A DNA stretch of 64,000 nt, taken from assembly GCA_013368445.1 (NCBI GenBank), contig JAACJO010000003.1, positions 2,976,001-3,040,000 on the forward strand, written 5' to 3'. Numbering within the stretch: the stretch's first letter is position 1; every line of letters begins with the position of its first letter. The notes below the pieces were generated by a model that was given only the letters and a program-made list of their open reading frames with translations, searched no databases and was not told the DNA's origin. Below, in pieces: positions 21,769 through 34,094 of the stretch. The translations under genes and the position numbers were made by a program. The DNA is from Leucocoprinus leucothites (lineage: Eukaryota > Basidiomycota > Agaricomycetes > Agaricales > Agaricaceae).

Positions 21769-22820
21769 TCAGAAAACACGAATAACGAAGTGATCAAGGA
21801 ACCAAACTAGCCCGATCAAGGCGACAGTCAGCACTGCGGGGGCCCACTGCATGGCCAGTTCTCTCCTCCGACCCCCGAGATCTTGGAAAGCATCCCCAAC
21901 TGGTGTATTTGTCCAGGAATACCGAGTGCGGCGGTGAGCCCCTAATCCAAAGAACCGATTACCACAACTGAGCATCCATTCACGAGTATCGTCCATCTCT
22001 CGTTTGATATCCCTGAGCTGATGAACAACGTTGTTCCTGAAAGCAACAGTATCGTCATACCACTCTGGCACCGGGAGGCGCTGTTTGGGAGTAAACCCTC
22101 CATGGAAGATGAGGTGGTAAAGACCAAGGAAAGATAGGAAATAAAGATCAATACAGAGGAGGCGTAGGATGCGCTTAACTGTTGTATCTCTTGTCACTGG
22201 GTTCTCTACGCGATCTCTCAATCAGATATACCTGCATCGAAGACTCTGATCTTACCGGTGATGAAAATATGACGTTCAAGGGACAAGTCGTGCACGCCGA
22301 GAGCCGAAAGTCGATTGGGGTCACCTGGCTGGAAGATTCTCCATCTTAGGGGGTGGATAATCTGAGAGTTAGTTAGTAATGCTTGATCATCGACGGCGAG
22401 AGAAACCAAGTCAAACTTGGACGGTTTCTAGCCCCCAAATTTTCTGAATCTTGAGCAAATCCAATGATCCATCCGGGTCGAGCGCGATATCAATGGACAT
22501 GTGAGCATTTGGCTTTGGGACTTTAAGCTCGTCAAGAGACCACCAAAATAGAAGGCGAATGTGACTGAAGAACGGGGTAAGAGCATCTTCCAAGCAAAAA
22601 GGTACGGCACACACCCCGGAGGAGGCTGCTTTAATTTGGTCCCAAACTCGAGGTGGGGAAGAAGATGTTCATGTACTCGACTAGCATGTTGATCTTCACG
22701 TATGTGCTCATCAGGACCTTTCCACCAGATGGTAGGCTGGCGAAAACGCGGCTGTGGCTCAATAACGGGCTCCGGTGGATCGAGTTTAGAGTGAGCGGTA
22801 GATGACTTGACTATTGCCAT
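21769..22820 (-). CDS. Multi-exon hypothetical membrane protein
   Basis: The product starts MAIVKSSTAHSK and has a soluble N-terminal half: FRQPTIWWKGPDEHI, then after a 49-nt intron HIRLLFWWSLDELKV and MSIDIALDPDGSLDLL. A second intron contains a clear branch-like ctaac and ends before IIHPLRWRIFQPGDPNRL. A third (gtaaga donor) precedes TRDTTVKRILRLLCIDLYFL. The C-terminal exon has two hydrophobic segments, one around IDLYFLSFLGLYHLIF and one at the very end (VLTVALIGLVWFLDHFVI). Joined, the exons are open throughout. I do not recognise the family. It is probably an integral membrane protein of unknown role. Confidence 0.65.
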
Positions 22821-24892
22821 GTGGGGGTGATGAATGGAGTACAAGCAGCAAGAAACCGAGTCAGATTTCCGTTTCTACATGATATAGCAATCCGAATTAG
22901 CGCTCGAGGCTGAGATTTGATTGAGTTCTTGCACTAGGTGCCTTCCTAAAGACAAGGTCGTTGTTGAAATACAAGGTGTTGCTAGCGGGATCAATACGGT
23001 GCCGTGTTGCTTTGGGGAGAAAAATACAAGGTCGCCAAACAGACAAGGACCTGAAGCATCTACATGCAGAAGTAATAATCTTAATCCTTCTTAAAAGTGG
23101 ATTGAGGGTGAATTTACCGCGCAATCTCCTCGTTCCGGGAGTCTTGTTACGGGAGTCTTGTTACGTGTTTGGACAATATTGTTTTCACGCGTTCGCGTTA
23201 TTTGGCATTGCTTGCTCATATTGGTTGATATACTGATTGGTTGATTTTACTTATTAGTTATTAAATGACATGCCAAATACCTGTCAATAAGGGCTGAAAA
23301 GAATTGTCATTGAGTTGCTGCCAAGATCGCTTCATCTGTTTGAGAGGCATTTTCATCGTCCCTCCGTCTCACACATCGCCAAGACTTTCGAGAATCCGGA
23401 GGCATCATGTGGCTTATTTCATCCCCTTAATATGAGCGGCAGTGGTTCCTCACTCGGAGGATGATTCATCTATCGGTTTCAAGTTGCACTCTCCTGGCCT
23501 ATCGTTCGTGAACTCCCACCAGCTTTCCGGCATAGACGCTGAAATACTCCGTAGCCTCCCACCCTACCTCTAGCCTAATTTCTTGGCTCTCGAGCGATTG
23601 CGCGGACAATCGATAGTTCTCTCACAGATGAGGCACAGTTCACTGACTCATCTATGAGACTCCTTAAGGAGCTCTGCAGTCCAGTCCTGTACCATTGGCG
23701 TCGTTCGATCTCTTGCTACTGAGTTTCGATGCCCACCCATGAGTTATTGGGTAAAGTTGTTGGGGTGTGTCATTTAATGCTCTGAAGCTCTGGCATTACT
23801 TTACTGCCTTGAGTCAGTTTTTCGATAACTGGACTAGGGTGTTGGTTCCTATCTCTCGATGAAACCTACCCGGTGGTTTTCAGCAATAATTTTCCCGTCC
23901 GGCGGTAGTGCCGGTGATTTAATCCTCTCACTCCTGTCGATGATCTAAATATCCGCAACGGCGCTCCGGATAAAAAGTAAACTGATTATCAACTGACAGG
24001 AGCGACCCGTATCGTGTCAAAAATTATCAAACTGTAATGAAGGTAGCATTGCGTTAAAGTGGCCATCCCCACCATCAGATTTCTTAAACTAATATCAGTT
24101 TATTTGATGACTCAGACGTGAGAGGTAGAACGAAAGGCTTCTCGCTATTCGTGATTTTGGGGAAAAGTAGGGTATGATTCAACCCTCTTGTCAGGATATA
24201 TCTCTCTTCCCAGTTCTGGCCTCTGATCACGAACATCGGGTACAAAACAAAACAAAAACTTGGCGATAGTAAGCGGACACGAACTTACGTGTTTTTACGC
24301 GCTTCTTATGATATTTTGGCTTGCGCAGCAGCGGTCTGAGAAAGCCGTGGCAGGGTAAACCCCCCATTATGAGTTAAATGTTCAAGTTGGGGAAGGCGCT
24401 GTTGGCTCAGTAATTGGTATTACATGCAAGGCCATACAATGACAAAATAACATCAAACAAGCACCATCAATGGCTGCACGACACTTGGTATCAACTTTAG
24501 AGGAGTCCACCCATTTGCAACATCTTTTGCGTTACCTAAACTCGTTCATAATATCCACTTTCAATCATACCTAGATGTCCCCTTTGATGATCGCTGTTCT
24601 TCAGCACCAAAACGTGCTCTTCGCTCTCAAGTAGACCTCAATCAAAGTACTCAGAACAACTTGCTCTACTCCTCCTTTCACACTGCTCTCAGAAGGCCTC
24701 GTGAACTCTTACTCTCTTTCTGTCTACTCATTGTCTCGCATTCCACCCGTCGTGATCACAACAACTCCCCCGATACTCGGAAAAATTCGGCATAATTCAT
24801 ACAGTAATTCAGCATAGCGCATATCAAGGAACAAGAGTTATCATATATCGAATTGATTTAACACTGTACAAGTAACTTCAAACAATCACCGC
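22821..24892. other. Long gene-poor region
   Basis: About 2 kb in which no convincing exon or conserved motif was found. It contains a short direct repeat (acgggagtcttgtt twice near 23125-23165) and a loose inverted repeat (ctcctgtc at 23932, gacaggag at 23994). It may hold old transposon debris, but nothing identifies one. Confidence 0.4.
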
Positions 24893-25205
24893 TTATGCGG
24901 GAGTGAAAACAGGCTCTGTGGCAGTGGTAGTGGACGCGGTTTCGGACAAGCTTGGGCTCGCCCTATCTCAAATCGTCAGTCAAGAATTTCTACAGTACGA
25001 ATGAGACGCACGTGAACACGACAGTCTGTGTGGCCTCAGTAAGGAAAGGTGACTTGTCGATAACGGTGTGCACGATCCTCTGGACCGTTAAGACTTCCTG
25101 CTGCATTGAAGGTGAGCATCCCTTTGTCCAGGCTCGTAGTTGACTACTTACAGCGGCAACGAGGGCTGCGTAGACAAACAGCGTGAAGATTCCCGTGGTA
25201 CGCAT
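24893..25205 (-). CDS. Tiny secreted Thr-rich protein, 70 aa, divergent from laccase 1
   Basis: Three exons: 25205-25152, 25100-25012 and 24962-24893, with introns of 51 and 49 nt in phases 0 and 2. The product has a signal peptide (MRTTGIFTLFVYAALVAA) and a mature part of about 52 residues with no cysteine. It contains SPFLTEATQTVVFTASPS and a Ser/Thr/Pro tail ending VFTPA. The gene at 41142-41451 has the same three exons with the same phases, the same motif and the same position opposite a laccase, which strongly supports both models. I know of no named family. A TATA-like ctttataag lies on the minus strand about 100 nt upstream. Its constant pairing with laccase suggests co-expression; a role with the enzyme is inference. 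Confidence 0.72.
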
Positions 25206-25805
25206 ATTGAAGTGCAAGGAGATTGAAGATGATAACTGTCGGTTGCTGATGTCGGGATAAATGATTGGGCGAAACTTGGGAAATGACCAGGTGCAACCTT
25301 GCAACCTTATAAAGATTTTGCCCTCCGGCTAACCCGCTATTTTGGATTCAGCCGCCCGACCATCGTGTGATTGATAAAAACAATTCCTATGTCCTAGAAG
25401 AGGGAAAACGGAATCTGAATGACTGGGCGTAATGTACCTTTTTCTTGGAACAAAATACGATTTCTCCCCATTAGAATGGATACAAGCAAAAATGGCTCAG
25501 GGATAGCTGCTTGCCAGGAGTTCTCGCACGAACATCCCTGACGGCGGAATCTCCAAGACTTTCTGTCGAAATCAAGATACTCCGTTTGTAACGTCAGGGC
25601 AAAGACCCAACGATACCACCTCCAGCTTTCGGAAACATAGGCCGGTACACTGCATCTCTGACAATGTACATTGACACCGTGTAAAGGTTTCTCTTATCCC
25701 CTTTCTCAGTACCTGGTATCTGGGACCGAGAAAGAGTATAAAAGCCAGCTGGGGCCTACAAAGCCCATCAGCTCGTTCAGGTTTCAAACAGCTTCCCTCC
25801 CCAGG
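25206..25805. promoter_or_regulatory. Bidirectional promoter between the tiny secreted protein and laccase 1
   Basis: The 600-bp interval has divergent starts at both ends. A laccase-side TATA box (tataaaag, 25737-25744) lies 61 nt before the ATG. A TATA-like element on the other strand lies near 25307-25314. The equivalent interval at 41452-42054 is 603 bp. Confidence 0.6.
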
Positions 25806-27948
25806 ATGATTTCTCCAGTTTTCGTCGCACTCTCGCTCCCAATATTAACCAATGCATACATTGGACCTGTGTCCGACTTGTTCATCGTCAACAAGAATGT
25901 TGCACCCGATGGGTTCACTCGAGCGTAAGTAACTCCTTTATATTTCATAAAGCCCTCACTAGACCATCATTCCAGAGCCGTCTTAGCTGGCGAGACCGCC
26001 ACAAACGCGGACGTTCCGGGTCCTTTGATTGTTGCTCAGAAGAACGACAACTTCGAGCTCAATGTGATCAACCAATTGAGCGACACGACCATGTTGCGCA
26101 GCACTAGCATTGTGAGTTTGCATGATCTCATACACCGTTCAGATCACGACTCTAACCTGGATCTTGTAGCATTGGCATGGGTTCTTCCAGGCGGGAACTA
26201 GCTGGGCTGATGGCCCCGCTGGTGTAAACCAGTGCCCGATCATTCCTGGAGAGGCGTTTGAATATCGCTTCCAAGCTCTTGATCAAGCAGGAACTTTCTG
26301 GTATCACTCGCACCATTGTAAGCTATTCATATCAACTTTAAGTGAAAACTTGTAGGATCTGAAAAAATTCCAGCTACCCAGTACTGTGATGGATTACGGG
26401 GTGCAATGGTCGTCACTGATCCGAACGACCCTCACGCCTCATTGTACGATATTGATAACGGTTTGTCTTTCTTCGCTGCGTAATGAAGCACTTGCTGATA
26501 GTTATGGATAGAGGATACTGTGATCACCCTTGCTGATTGGTGAGGTATTTTACTCCATATATAAAGATGCTCCACTCATACGAGCCTTCCAGGTATCATG
26601 TCGTTGCTCCAAGCGCTGGGGCTATCCCCACCCCTGATACAACCCTGATTAACGGACGTGGTCGATATGTAGGAGGACCCACAGTTCCTCTTTCGGTTAT
26701 CAACGTAGAGGCCAATAAGAGATACCGCTTCCGCTTGGTGTCACTTGCATGTGACCCGAACTACGTCTTTTCCATTGATGGTCACACCATGGTGAGGACC
26801 AACCCTTCGTCACCTTAACGGCATTAACCTATGAGCGTTTAGAACGTAATTGAGGTGGATAGTGTGAACCACGAGCCATATGAAGTAGACTCTATCCGAA
26901 TTTTTGCTGGTCAACGCTATTCATTCGTCCTGACTGCAAACCAACCGGTTGACAACTACTGGATCCGAGCAAACCCTAACATCGGTAGCACTGGCTTTAC
27001 GAATGGCATCAATTCTGCTATTTTGCGCTATCAGGGTGCCCCCGTTGCCGACCCGACTTCAACTCAAACGCCAAACAGCAATCCTCTCGTTGAAAGTTCT
27101 CTTGCACCCCACAGCAGTGCTGGTCCCGGCGCTGGATCTGGCACTCCCGATGTAGCCATTAACCTCGCCATGGCCTTCGACGTTTCGACTTTCCGCTTCA
27201 CTGTCAACGGAGCTTCATTCCACCCTCCCAACAGCGAGCCCATTCTTCTCCAAATTATTAGCGGCGCCGTAAATCCCGGAGACGTTCTTCCCGCTGATAG
27301 TGTCTACCACCTTCCTCCTGATTCTCTCGTCGAGCTTTCGATGCCAGCAGGTGCCGCCGGCGGACCCGTGAGTGATACTGCTTGCCTGTATATAGTGTTA
27401 ACTAATGTCGAGCCGGATAGCACCCCATCCATTTGCACGGTGTAAGTCGGTTATCTCGAATATCTAACATTTAAACTGAACCCCGACAGCACGCCTTCGA
27501 CGTCGTACGGAGCGCCGGCAGTTCGACTTACAACTATATCGACCCTCCTCGTCGTGATGTGGTCAGCCTTGGTTCTGCAGGTGACAACGTAACCATCAGG
27601 TTCAGAACCGATAACCCCGGTCCCTGGATTATGCATTGGTGAGGCCATAAACTCTTGTTGTGATTCTTGATTCTCACCAAGACTTTTGTCGGAAATGCTA
27701 GCCATATCGACTGGCACTTGGAGCTGTAAGTTGCATTTGTGTAGAATGTTTGAGGTGCACTAACTCCTAAGCAGTGGTCTCTCTGTTGTCTTTGCCGAGG
27801 ATACAGCGACCATCAACACTGAGGATCCCCCTAGTGAGTGTCCACTTGGTGTTGGACCGGATTTTAGGACATGTCACTAATATTCGCTTCAGCTGAGTGG
27901 GATAACTTGTGCCCGAGTTACATCGACTTCTTGCCTGAATTCCCCTGA
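25806..27948 (+). CDS. Laccase 1 (secreted multicopper oxidase)
   Basis: Laccases oxidise phenols and reduce oxygen to water outside the cell. A signal peptide ([17 protein letters not shown]) precedes the typical mature start YIGPVSDL. All four copper signatures are present across short exons: [45 protein letters not shown] and, rebuilt across an intron splitting the Cys codon, [12 protein letters not shown]. The residue ten positions after the T1 cysteine is Leu, as in many basidiomycete laccases. Two positions are unusual: HSHH where HSHL is common, and HPIHLHG instead of HPFHLHG. The gene has about ten introns and ends DFLPEFP at 27948. Its intron positions match laccase 2 at 42055, so they are paralogues. 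The TATA box is at 25737. Confidence 0.93.
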
Positions 27949-28358
27949 ACATAAATGTGAATTCAGCCATTATACGAGACGAGTCTGGTATTGTTCGCAC
28001 ATAAATCAATGAGAGAAACTTGTCCCAAAGTTGTTATATATTTAAAATTGAATAAGACTATCTATCTTTTCTCAATGAAAACCAGTCCAATCAGGCGAAG
28101 TTAGCTCGTGATCGCGATTCTACTAATGAGGAAACGCGGTGGCTTTATATACCAAGATGTGCCCAGCATCAGGGGGTATCACTGAGTTCACATCTTATCC
28201 AATACTATTGCAATATCTTGCATGTTCAACAGTTGACAGAATGAGTTCGATATCGTGTTCAAAGATTCGTTTACTCGTGTATACGAGTTACAAAGGGAAA
28301 GCTATCCAATTCAAAGTTTTTATAACTACACACTTTTAACGTTTACATTGGTCGGAGA
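27949..28358. other. Spacer between convergent genes
   Basis: 3' ends of laccase 1 and the vacuolar protease face each other here. No further feature was seen. Confidence 0.4.
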
Positions 28359-31300
28359 TCAAATGCGAAACCTAGTCCAAGCCTCCATCAACCCGTCGTC
28401 TCTCTTAGTACTAACAGCCCAAGCGGGCAAGAAAGTTAGGACCTCCTCGTAGGCCGGAATCGTCGTCGTCGCATTCGTCGTCACATTCGTACCCATCCCA
28501 ACCATCCCTGAAGCGTATTCTTCCCACTCGCACGCCGCTCTCCCACTCAACTCATTACCTTCAGCTCCGTCACTCGCATTCCAACTAACAGCGACAGTAA
28601 AATTCCTCTCCCAAGTGCGGCTCCATAATCTTAGATCGGCAATACCTTCTGAGGGCATTCCGAAATTGCCTTGCAGCGCCCGATTCGAAGGATTCTGAGT
28701 GCCGTCGCTGTTAATGCTGTACACATCATACGAATGCACGTTCCTATTGTCGAAGTAGAGCCGACAACCACGAGTGCTGCGGCCGGAAATAGTGAACAAG
28801 GCACTCGTATCGTTGACCTTCGACGCCGAAAATGTGAACCAAGGAGTTCGAGTATCAAGTCCACCAGGGGCAGGGAACAAATTCGTGTCCCATTGACACG
28901 TGGAGGTGCCCGACCTTACAGGATCAGGGGCGCATGTCAGATTTGCGTTGGGCTGCCAAGAAGATGGAAGTGCAGACACGACGCGTGATTCGATGTAGGC
29001 AGGAACACCCGTTAGAGTTGAGTGCGCGTGGAGGACTTGTTGGGTAGGAGGGTTGCCGGAAAACTGGACTTCGACAGATTGTTGGAAGAACACTTTAAGA
29101 GGTACTTCTTGAATGAAGGGGAAAGCAGACCAGTTGTAAATGGTAGCAACGGTGAAGATGGCGATGCCGAGGACGATGATTGAAGAGTGGATTTTGAATG
29201 CAAAAGGGGTAATGGGCAAGACAATCAGTAGTGCGAGACCAGCAGAGCCTGCATACACTGATGTGGCGGAAGGCTGTTAGTAACATAATATTGTAATGAC
29301 GGATGGGGGACGTGCCAAAAAGAGGGCTGCTCCCATCGGACAATGTCTGACTAGTGGCAGCGATGAAAATTATCAACAGATGCGAGACCAACAAGACTGG
29401 AATTGGGATAACCAGAAGTAGCTGAAGTATCCACCATCCCGTACTAGCAATCTCTTGTTGGTGCTCCGTCGGGGGCTTGCGATTGATAAGAGGTGTACGC
29501 TCATGAGGTTTTTGTGATTTTTTAACAGGATCCACCTCCCCTCGAGTGGACGAGACATCATTGTTGTTAGAAGAGGAGGAGGCTAAAACAGGTTGATCCT
29601 GAAGCCCATGCTCCTCATGCGAATCTGACCTCCTCGGGGTTGGTGGTTTAGGCTTCTGAGATTTCGCGAGCTTATGCCGTCGGAAAATACGCTCGAGGGA
29701 TCCAACAACTGCACCCAGGAACACGAAGGTATACCACCCTGTGAGGAAATATGTTCCACCAATTTGAAGCTTGTGCAGGAGGACAGTTCCGATGACGAGA
29801 AGGATCCAAGCCAGGATATAGAGCTGATAAAGCATAGTTAGACGTTGTTGGTTGGGATAACGAGGCGCCCCGTTTTTGAAGGGAGCATGAGTAAAGAATA
29901 TGATGATGAGGGTGGGGAGAATGAGGAGGGAGATTAGAACTATAAATGGCTGTGATTGAACTATCTATTTTCGGGATCGAGTGAATATTTGGTTATTTGC
30001 ACTTGGAAGAAAGATAGAACATACATAACGATTAGCACTGAGGATGGTGGCCACCAAAATTACTTGGAAGACGACTGAAAAGATGAAAATTGCCCAAAAC
30101 TTGAGCCAGCGCCAGGTCTTATCCCAGGAGCCTCGCCCTCGGACGTGAAAATCAACCTTGAACGAGGGAAATCGCCTGAATGGACCCATGAGTCGTTGTT
30201 TGAGACTGAGAGACTGTTGAGCTTGGCCTTCTGGGCCAGGAGGGGAAGGCAGCTTGGACGCTGGGAGGTAATGCAAGAATAGGAGAAGGAGAGGACCAAG
30301 AATCAACATAGCGACGTTGAAGGCGAACATGCCTTTTTGCGTGAAGACTACGAAAGACCGTCCGAACACTGTCACCCGCTCGTCAGCTAACATCGACCTT
30401 AATCCATGTCCAGTAGGAAAACTCACTGTCAAAGTAGACCGGAGGTTCCGGTTTGCCATTTTCAACGTGCGTTCCGGCGTTGTTCAGCAGAGAAACACCA
30501 GCACCTCTGAGAGACTGTAACATTGCCCAAATAGAATCCTTTCCCCCGTCTGCACTTGGAACAGAGTCATAACGCGTGTGATACTTGCTACGACGTTGGT
30601 AAAAGGCAAAATCAATACCTTCCATCGCGGTTTCGGGACTCGTGCCAACGGCATAGACTTCAAAGTCGGTGCCGGACCTAATGATGCCTCGAGCGAATGC
30701 ATCTGCAGATAATACGTTTCCATGCGGACGGGGAACATCTTTGTTATTGAAGGCGGTCACGGGGGCGAGTGATGTGGAGCGGAAGAGTAAAGGTCGACTA
30801 AAGGTAGTGTTCTAGTACCTACCAGACAAAATAGTGATGTGTGACGTACCCTCCAGCTCCAGCTCCCTCGAGGTTGATGAACGAGTCAGGAATCTTTGAC
30901 CATGGATGTTCCAGCAGTCTGATGACACAGTGAATAACGGACAGAACCCGCCATGGGAAGCTCAACTTACAAATGTGCCCCGTGAAGTCCGTCCTCTTCT
31001 CCATCATTAAAGTTGAAAATCGCGGTCCTTGCAGTGCGAACCTTGCACAAGTATTCTACGAAGGCAATCATGGACACGATTCCGATTGCGTCATCGGTTG
31101 CACCCAGCCCGGTCGAAACGGAGTCATAATGTGCAGAACTTAAGAGAAATATTATCAATACTCTGACATTTCCGAGCACAAATTACTCACAATAAAACGC
31201 CTCCTCTGTCGGCAAAGTTGGGGTCTGTCCATCGACCTTAACCAGAATATTCGTGCCCTCAAAGCTCACGGCAAAATCCTCCTCCACCCATGTGGCATTA

Positions 31301-31655
31301 GAATTTAAATCTTCGAGAACGTGAACATGCGAGACGACTTGGGTTATGTTTTGCAGACGGCCTAGAATGTAGGCGCGAACGTTGTCGTTTTGGTGTGAGA
31401 TGAAGGGACGAGGGCGAGCGGCTATCTGGATCAATTCGTGAGAAATTGTCTCCACACGCCCTGAGTTAAACATGCCTGGTGCAGGTCAATGTACGCCTGT
31501 TCCAGGTTGAGGTCCCCAGCATCCTTCGGTGCATGATCTACGGGGTCGGAAACGATCACGCCGATGAACAAAACGAAGTAAACGACGATGAGGAGGCTCG
31601 TCACCGGGTGTGTTCGAAACCCGAACACGCTGTGGAGAATCCGCGACCCTGACAT
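28359..31655 (-). CDS. PFF1: Vacuolar membrane protease, M28 family (Pff1-like)
   Basis: This large multipass zinc metallopeptidase of the fungal vacuole membrane has a lumenal M28 domain. A first membrane helix (TSLLIVVYFVLFIGVIV) is followed by the peptidase domain. Its zinc-site motifs are visible: AHYDSVSTGLGATDDAIG (His and Asp ligands), FNFNDGEEDGLHGA (the Glu pair, including the catalytic base) and SKYHTRYDS (last His ligand). The second half has several hydrophobic helices (for example FVVFTQKGMFAFNVAMLILG and YQLYILAWILLVIGTVL), separated by a Ser-rich acidic cytosolic loop. It ends in a lumenal beta-rich C-terminal domain in one long exon (29258-28359). Start codon MSGSRILHSVFGF at 31655 fits family N-termini. 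About eight short introns are inferred. Length and order match the Pff1 family. Confidence 0.9.
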
Positions 31656-32766
31656 GACATGAGAGGGTGAAAGAAGAATCTTGGTCTGTGGGACAAGGGA
31701 TATATAAAAGAGAATCTAATCCAAGCAATACCTTCCCTTAGATAAGCAGTCGTTATTCGGAAAGTCTTCCGCTCTTTGGATGGAAGATCAATGTCATCCT
31801 GGGCGCCAAATAATTCCGCGTGGTCGTGGATTTCATAAAGGTAGCTTTGGCTCATATTTCGTTCACTTCTTCGACCTCGAGGCCTGTTATCCTATGCAAC
31901 GAAGTTGAGTCGTAGAAATGATGTCCGAGCTTGTAGATCGTAACACGAGCTACCAGATGAGATTCCTCAGCGTCAGTGATGGTGTCTGCTCTCATCGAAT
32001 TGCGCATCAATTTTGACACACAAATCCCACGTCCCTGAATTGAAAGAACGACCCTGCCCACATGAACAGAACACCACAATGGCGTTTCGGCATGGTCCCC
32101 CTGCCACTTTATAAGCTCAGTCACTGTCTAAGTGCTGTCACCCACTGCTATCGTCGGCCGTGCACTGCTCATGTCGAAATATTCCCCGCTAAAGTCAAGA
32201 TACTCAAATACTGTGCAAATCTGTAATTGTTATCGAAGGATTGAGAGAAGTCTGAAAGCTTCAGCGTCTCGAAATGACTTGAACTGATTTATCATGTGCT
32301 TTGTATAGCTCAGGAAATCTGATTGAAGCTTGTTCGACTAACTTGATATATATACTTAAATAGATCGCCGTCGCTACTAGCGCGCTCACTGTTGGCGCAA
32401 CTATGAGTGATTGACCCCTATTCCCCCAGGAACCCTTGGCGTGATGCTGGAGGTAACCACGAGATTTTCTTCCGAGGTCCCCGGGCATAGGCCCGACCCT
32501 TCGGCTCTCCAATAACCGGTTCAGACGGAATCACCCACACTGTTAGTTGGGCTTGACTGGTTGAACCTGACTCCTGCCAGTGCTACGAACTCAAGAGATG
32601 ACACGATACCGGACTTCAGGACTAAGTAGCTGCTCATAATATTTCGAGAGACTAGGACATAAAACAAGTGGAATACGAGCTTATTGGACTGATACCAGTA
32701 GCGGCTTCGCCAAATTTGGAACACGACTAGTCAAAGAACCTATGTAGATCCTATCAATTAACCAGA
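31656..32766. other. Intergenic region
   Basis: Small minus-strand frames at 31601-31855 and 31852-32124 and one hydrophobic frame at 32261-32512 lack conserved features or splice support. No gene is called. The part next to 31655 should carry the protease promoter. Confidence 0.4.
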
Positions 32767-34094
32767 TTACCTCTTATGCGGAATCAAAGAAGTTGTCGAG
32801 CTCGGGGCAGTCGAGGCAGGGGACGGAGGCGCCAAGTGACCAGGAGTAGAAGGAGAGGCCGGAGAAAGTTGAGGAGAGGAGACATCGTTGAGTTCAATGC
32901 TTTCGCCTCGGGGAGCGGCAAAAGAAACCGAAGATTCTGTCATCCGCGAAATATCTCCAACATTCGGCGAACTGAAACACCTGTAGAAATATGCGACCAC
33001 GAATGGGAAGTTGGCAGCCAGGATGCAGATTCCGCACTACATGGGAAAAAGACGGGGAACCATTAGGATGAGGAACAAAGAGGAGTAACGTAAGGTAGAG
33101 CTCACCTCTATGATTCCTGCGATGACCTCCTGCGTCTTTTCTCCCTTCAGAATAAATGTAGCGTGAATAATGGAGGCCACGATTATTGCGACGTAGGATA
33201 TAAATGAACGATCATCCGCCATTTGTCGGCACCATGCAAAAGCCAAAGGAGTGAGAATATCTTGTAGAAAAGTAGAACATCAGCGATACCATCAGCTAAA
33301 ATTGTACCACAAGTCAATAACGAGTTAATTCCTTCTATTTAGGTACGTACCAACGTAGTGAGAAATCGCAATTTGTGCACCCAAAGGGCACTGTGGCATT
33401 TCTTCTTCCTGCCACCCAGTTCGATAGTGGCAGACGACCATCATTTGAATAATGAGACTGATCATTATAAGTGTATAGATTAAAATCATAATCAGGAATT
33501 GTTTTTTGAACCACGGAAGCGGTTGTCCGGCCGTGGATACAACGAAAAGACTGAGAAGAGAGATTCGAGTACTCCTTCAAGAGCAGGGTTAGAAGACAAG
33601 TCTTTACTGGAAAAGAAACACCTACTCACCAAACAATCACGTAGAACGTAATCAGGCGCACGTAGGACCTTTCTGGACCCCCTGTAAATGCAGTTCATCA
33701 TGGTTCAGCTCTTACAGTGTATCGGCGGAATAAATCAAATGAAAACTGACACTTGGACTCTGGGAGGTAGAAAATTACCAGCTGTACTATTTGGGAGCAG
33801 ACAGCCAAGAGAGTGAAAATCTACAAAAACAATGCCTTATCAATTGCCGCAGCCCAATACTGAGTAGCCCAATCAATACAACGAAACTCACTTCATAGAT
33901 GAGACTGCGGTCAACCAGTGAACGACAGGAAAGTGATCGTGAAAATCTGATCCTCCAACGAAGGAAGGTTGTTGGAATGGCAATGGCCGTCCAGACGGCC
34001 GATAATACTACGAATACTGTTAAAACCCCGTGTATACGATAGATAAGAGGGCGATGGGCTTACCGCGGACCTCTTGGAGGTGTTTGTCGTCCAT
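32767..34094 (-). CDS. Seven-helix fungal rhodopsin-domain protein
   Basis: Joined exons give a polytopic protein. It begins MDDKHLQEVR, and after an intron the first helix reads VFVVLSAVWTAIAIPTTFLR. Further helices follow: IFTLLAVCSQIVQLVIFYL, YVRLITFYVIVWSTRISLL, FLIMILIYTLIMISLIIQMM, ILTPLAFAWCRQ, YVAIIVASIIHATFIL and ICILAANFPFVVAYFY. The W-S-T-R-I-S-L-L segment is characteristic of fungal rhodopsin-domain integral membrane proteins (PTH11-related superfamily). The acceptor near 33260 (ttctacaag) rather than an earlier AG keeps the frame open. The C-terminal tail is Ser/Pro-rich (SPSTPGHLAPPSPAS), as expected for a cytosolic regulatory tail. No ligand can be inferred. It is divergently arranged with a G-alpha gene 0.9 kb away, which makes a signalling role plausible but not shown. 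Confidence 0.75.

Noticed and set aside
22410..22435. Apparent frameshift in the hypothetical membrane protein gene
   Set aside because: A normal intron (gtttgac donor, ctaac branch, ctctcag acceptor) joins the two frames cleanly.
23930..24001. Inverted repeat ctcctgtc / gacaggag
   Set aside because: Eight bases with a long loop in a gene-poor region is expected by chance; no element boundaries were found.
31852..32124. 90-codon minus-strand frame upstream of the vacuolar protease
   Set aside because: No recognisable motif. It may be 5' leader or chance.
33150..33350. Apparent frameshift in the seven-helix protein
   Set aside because: Using the acceptor ttctacaag near 33260 instead of an earlier AG restores one open frame that fits the family.
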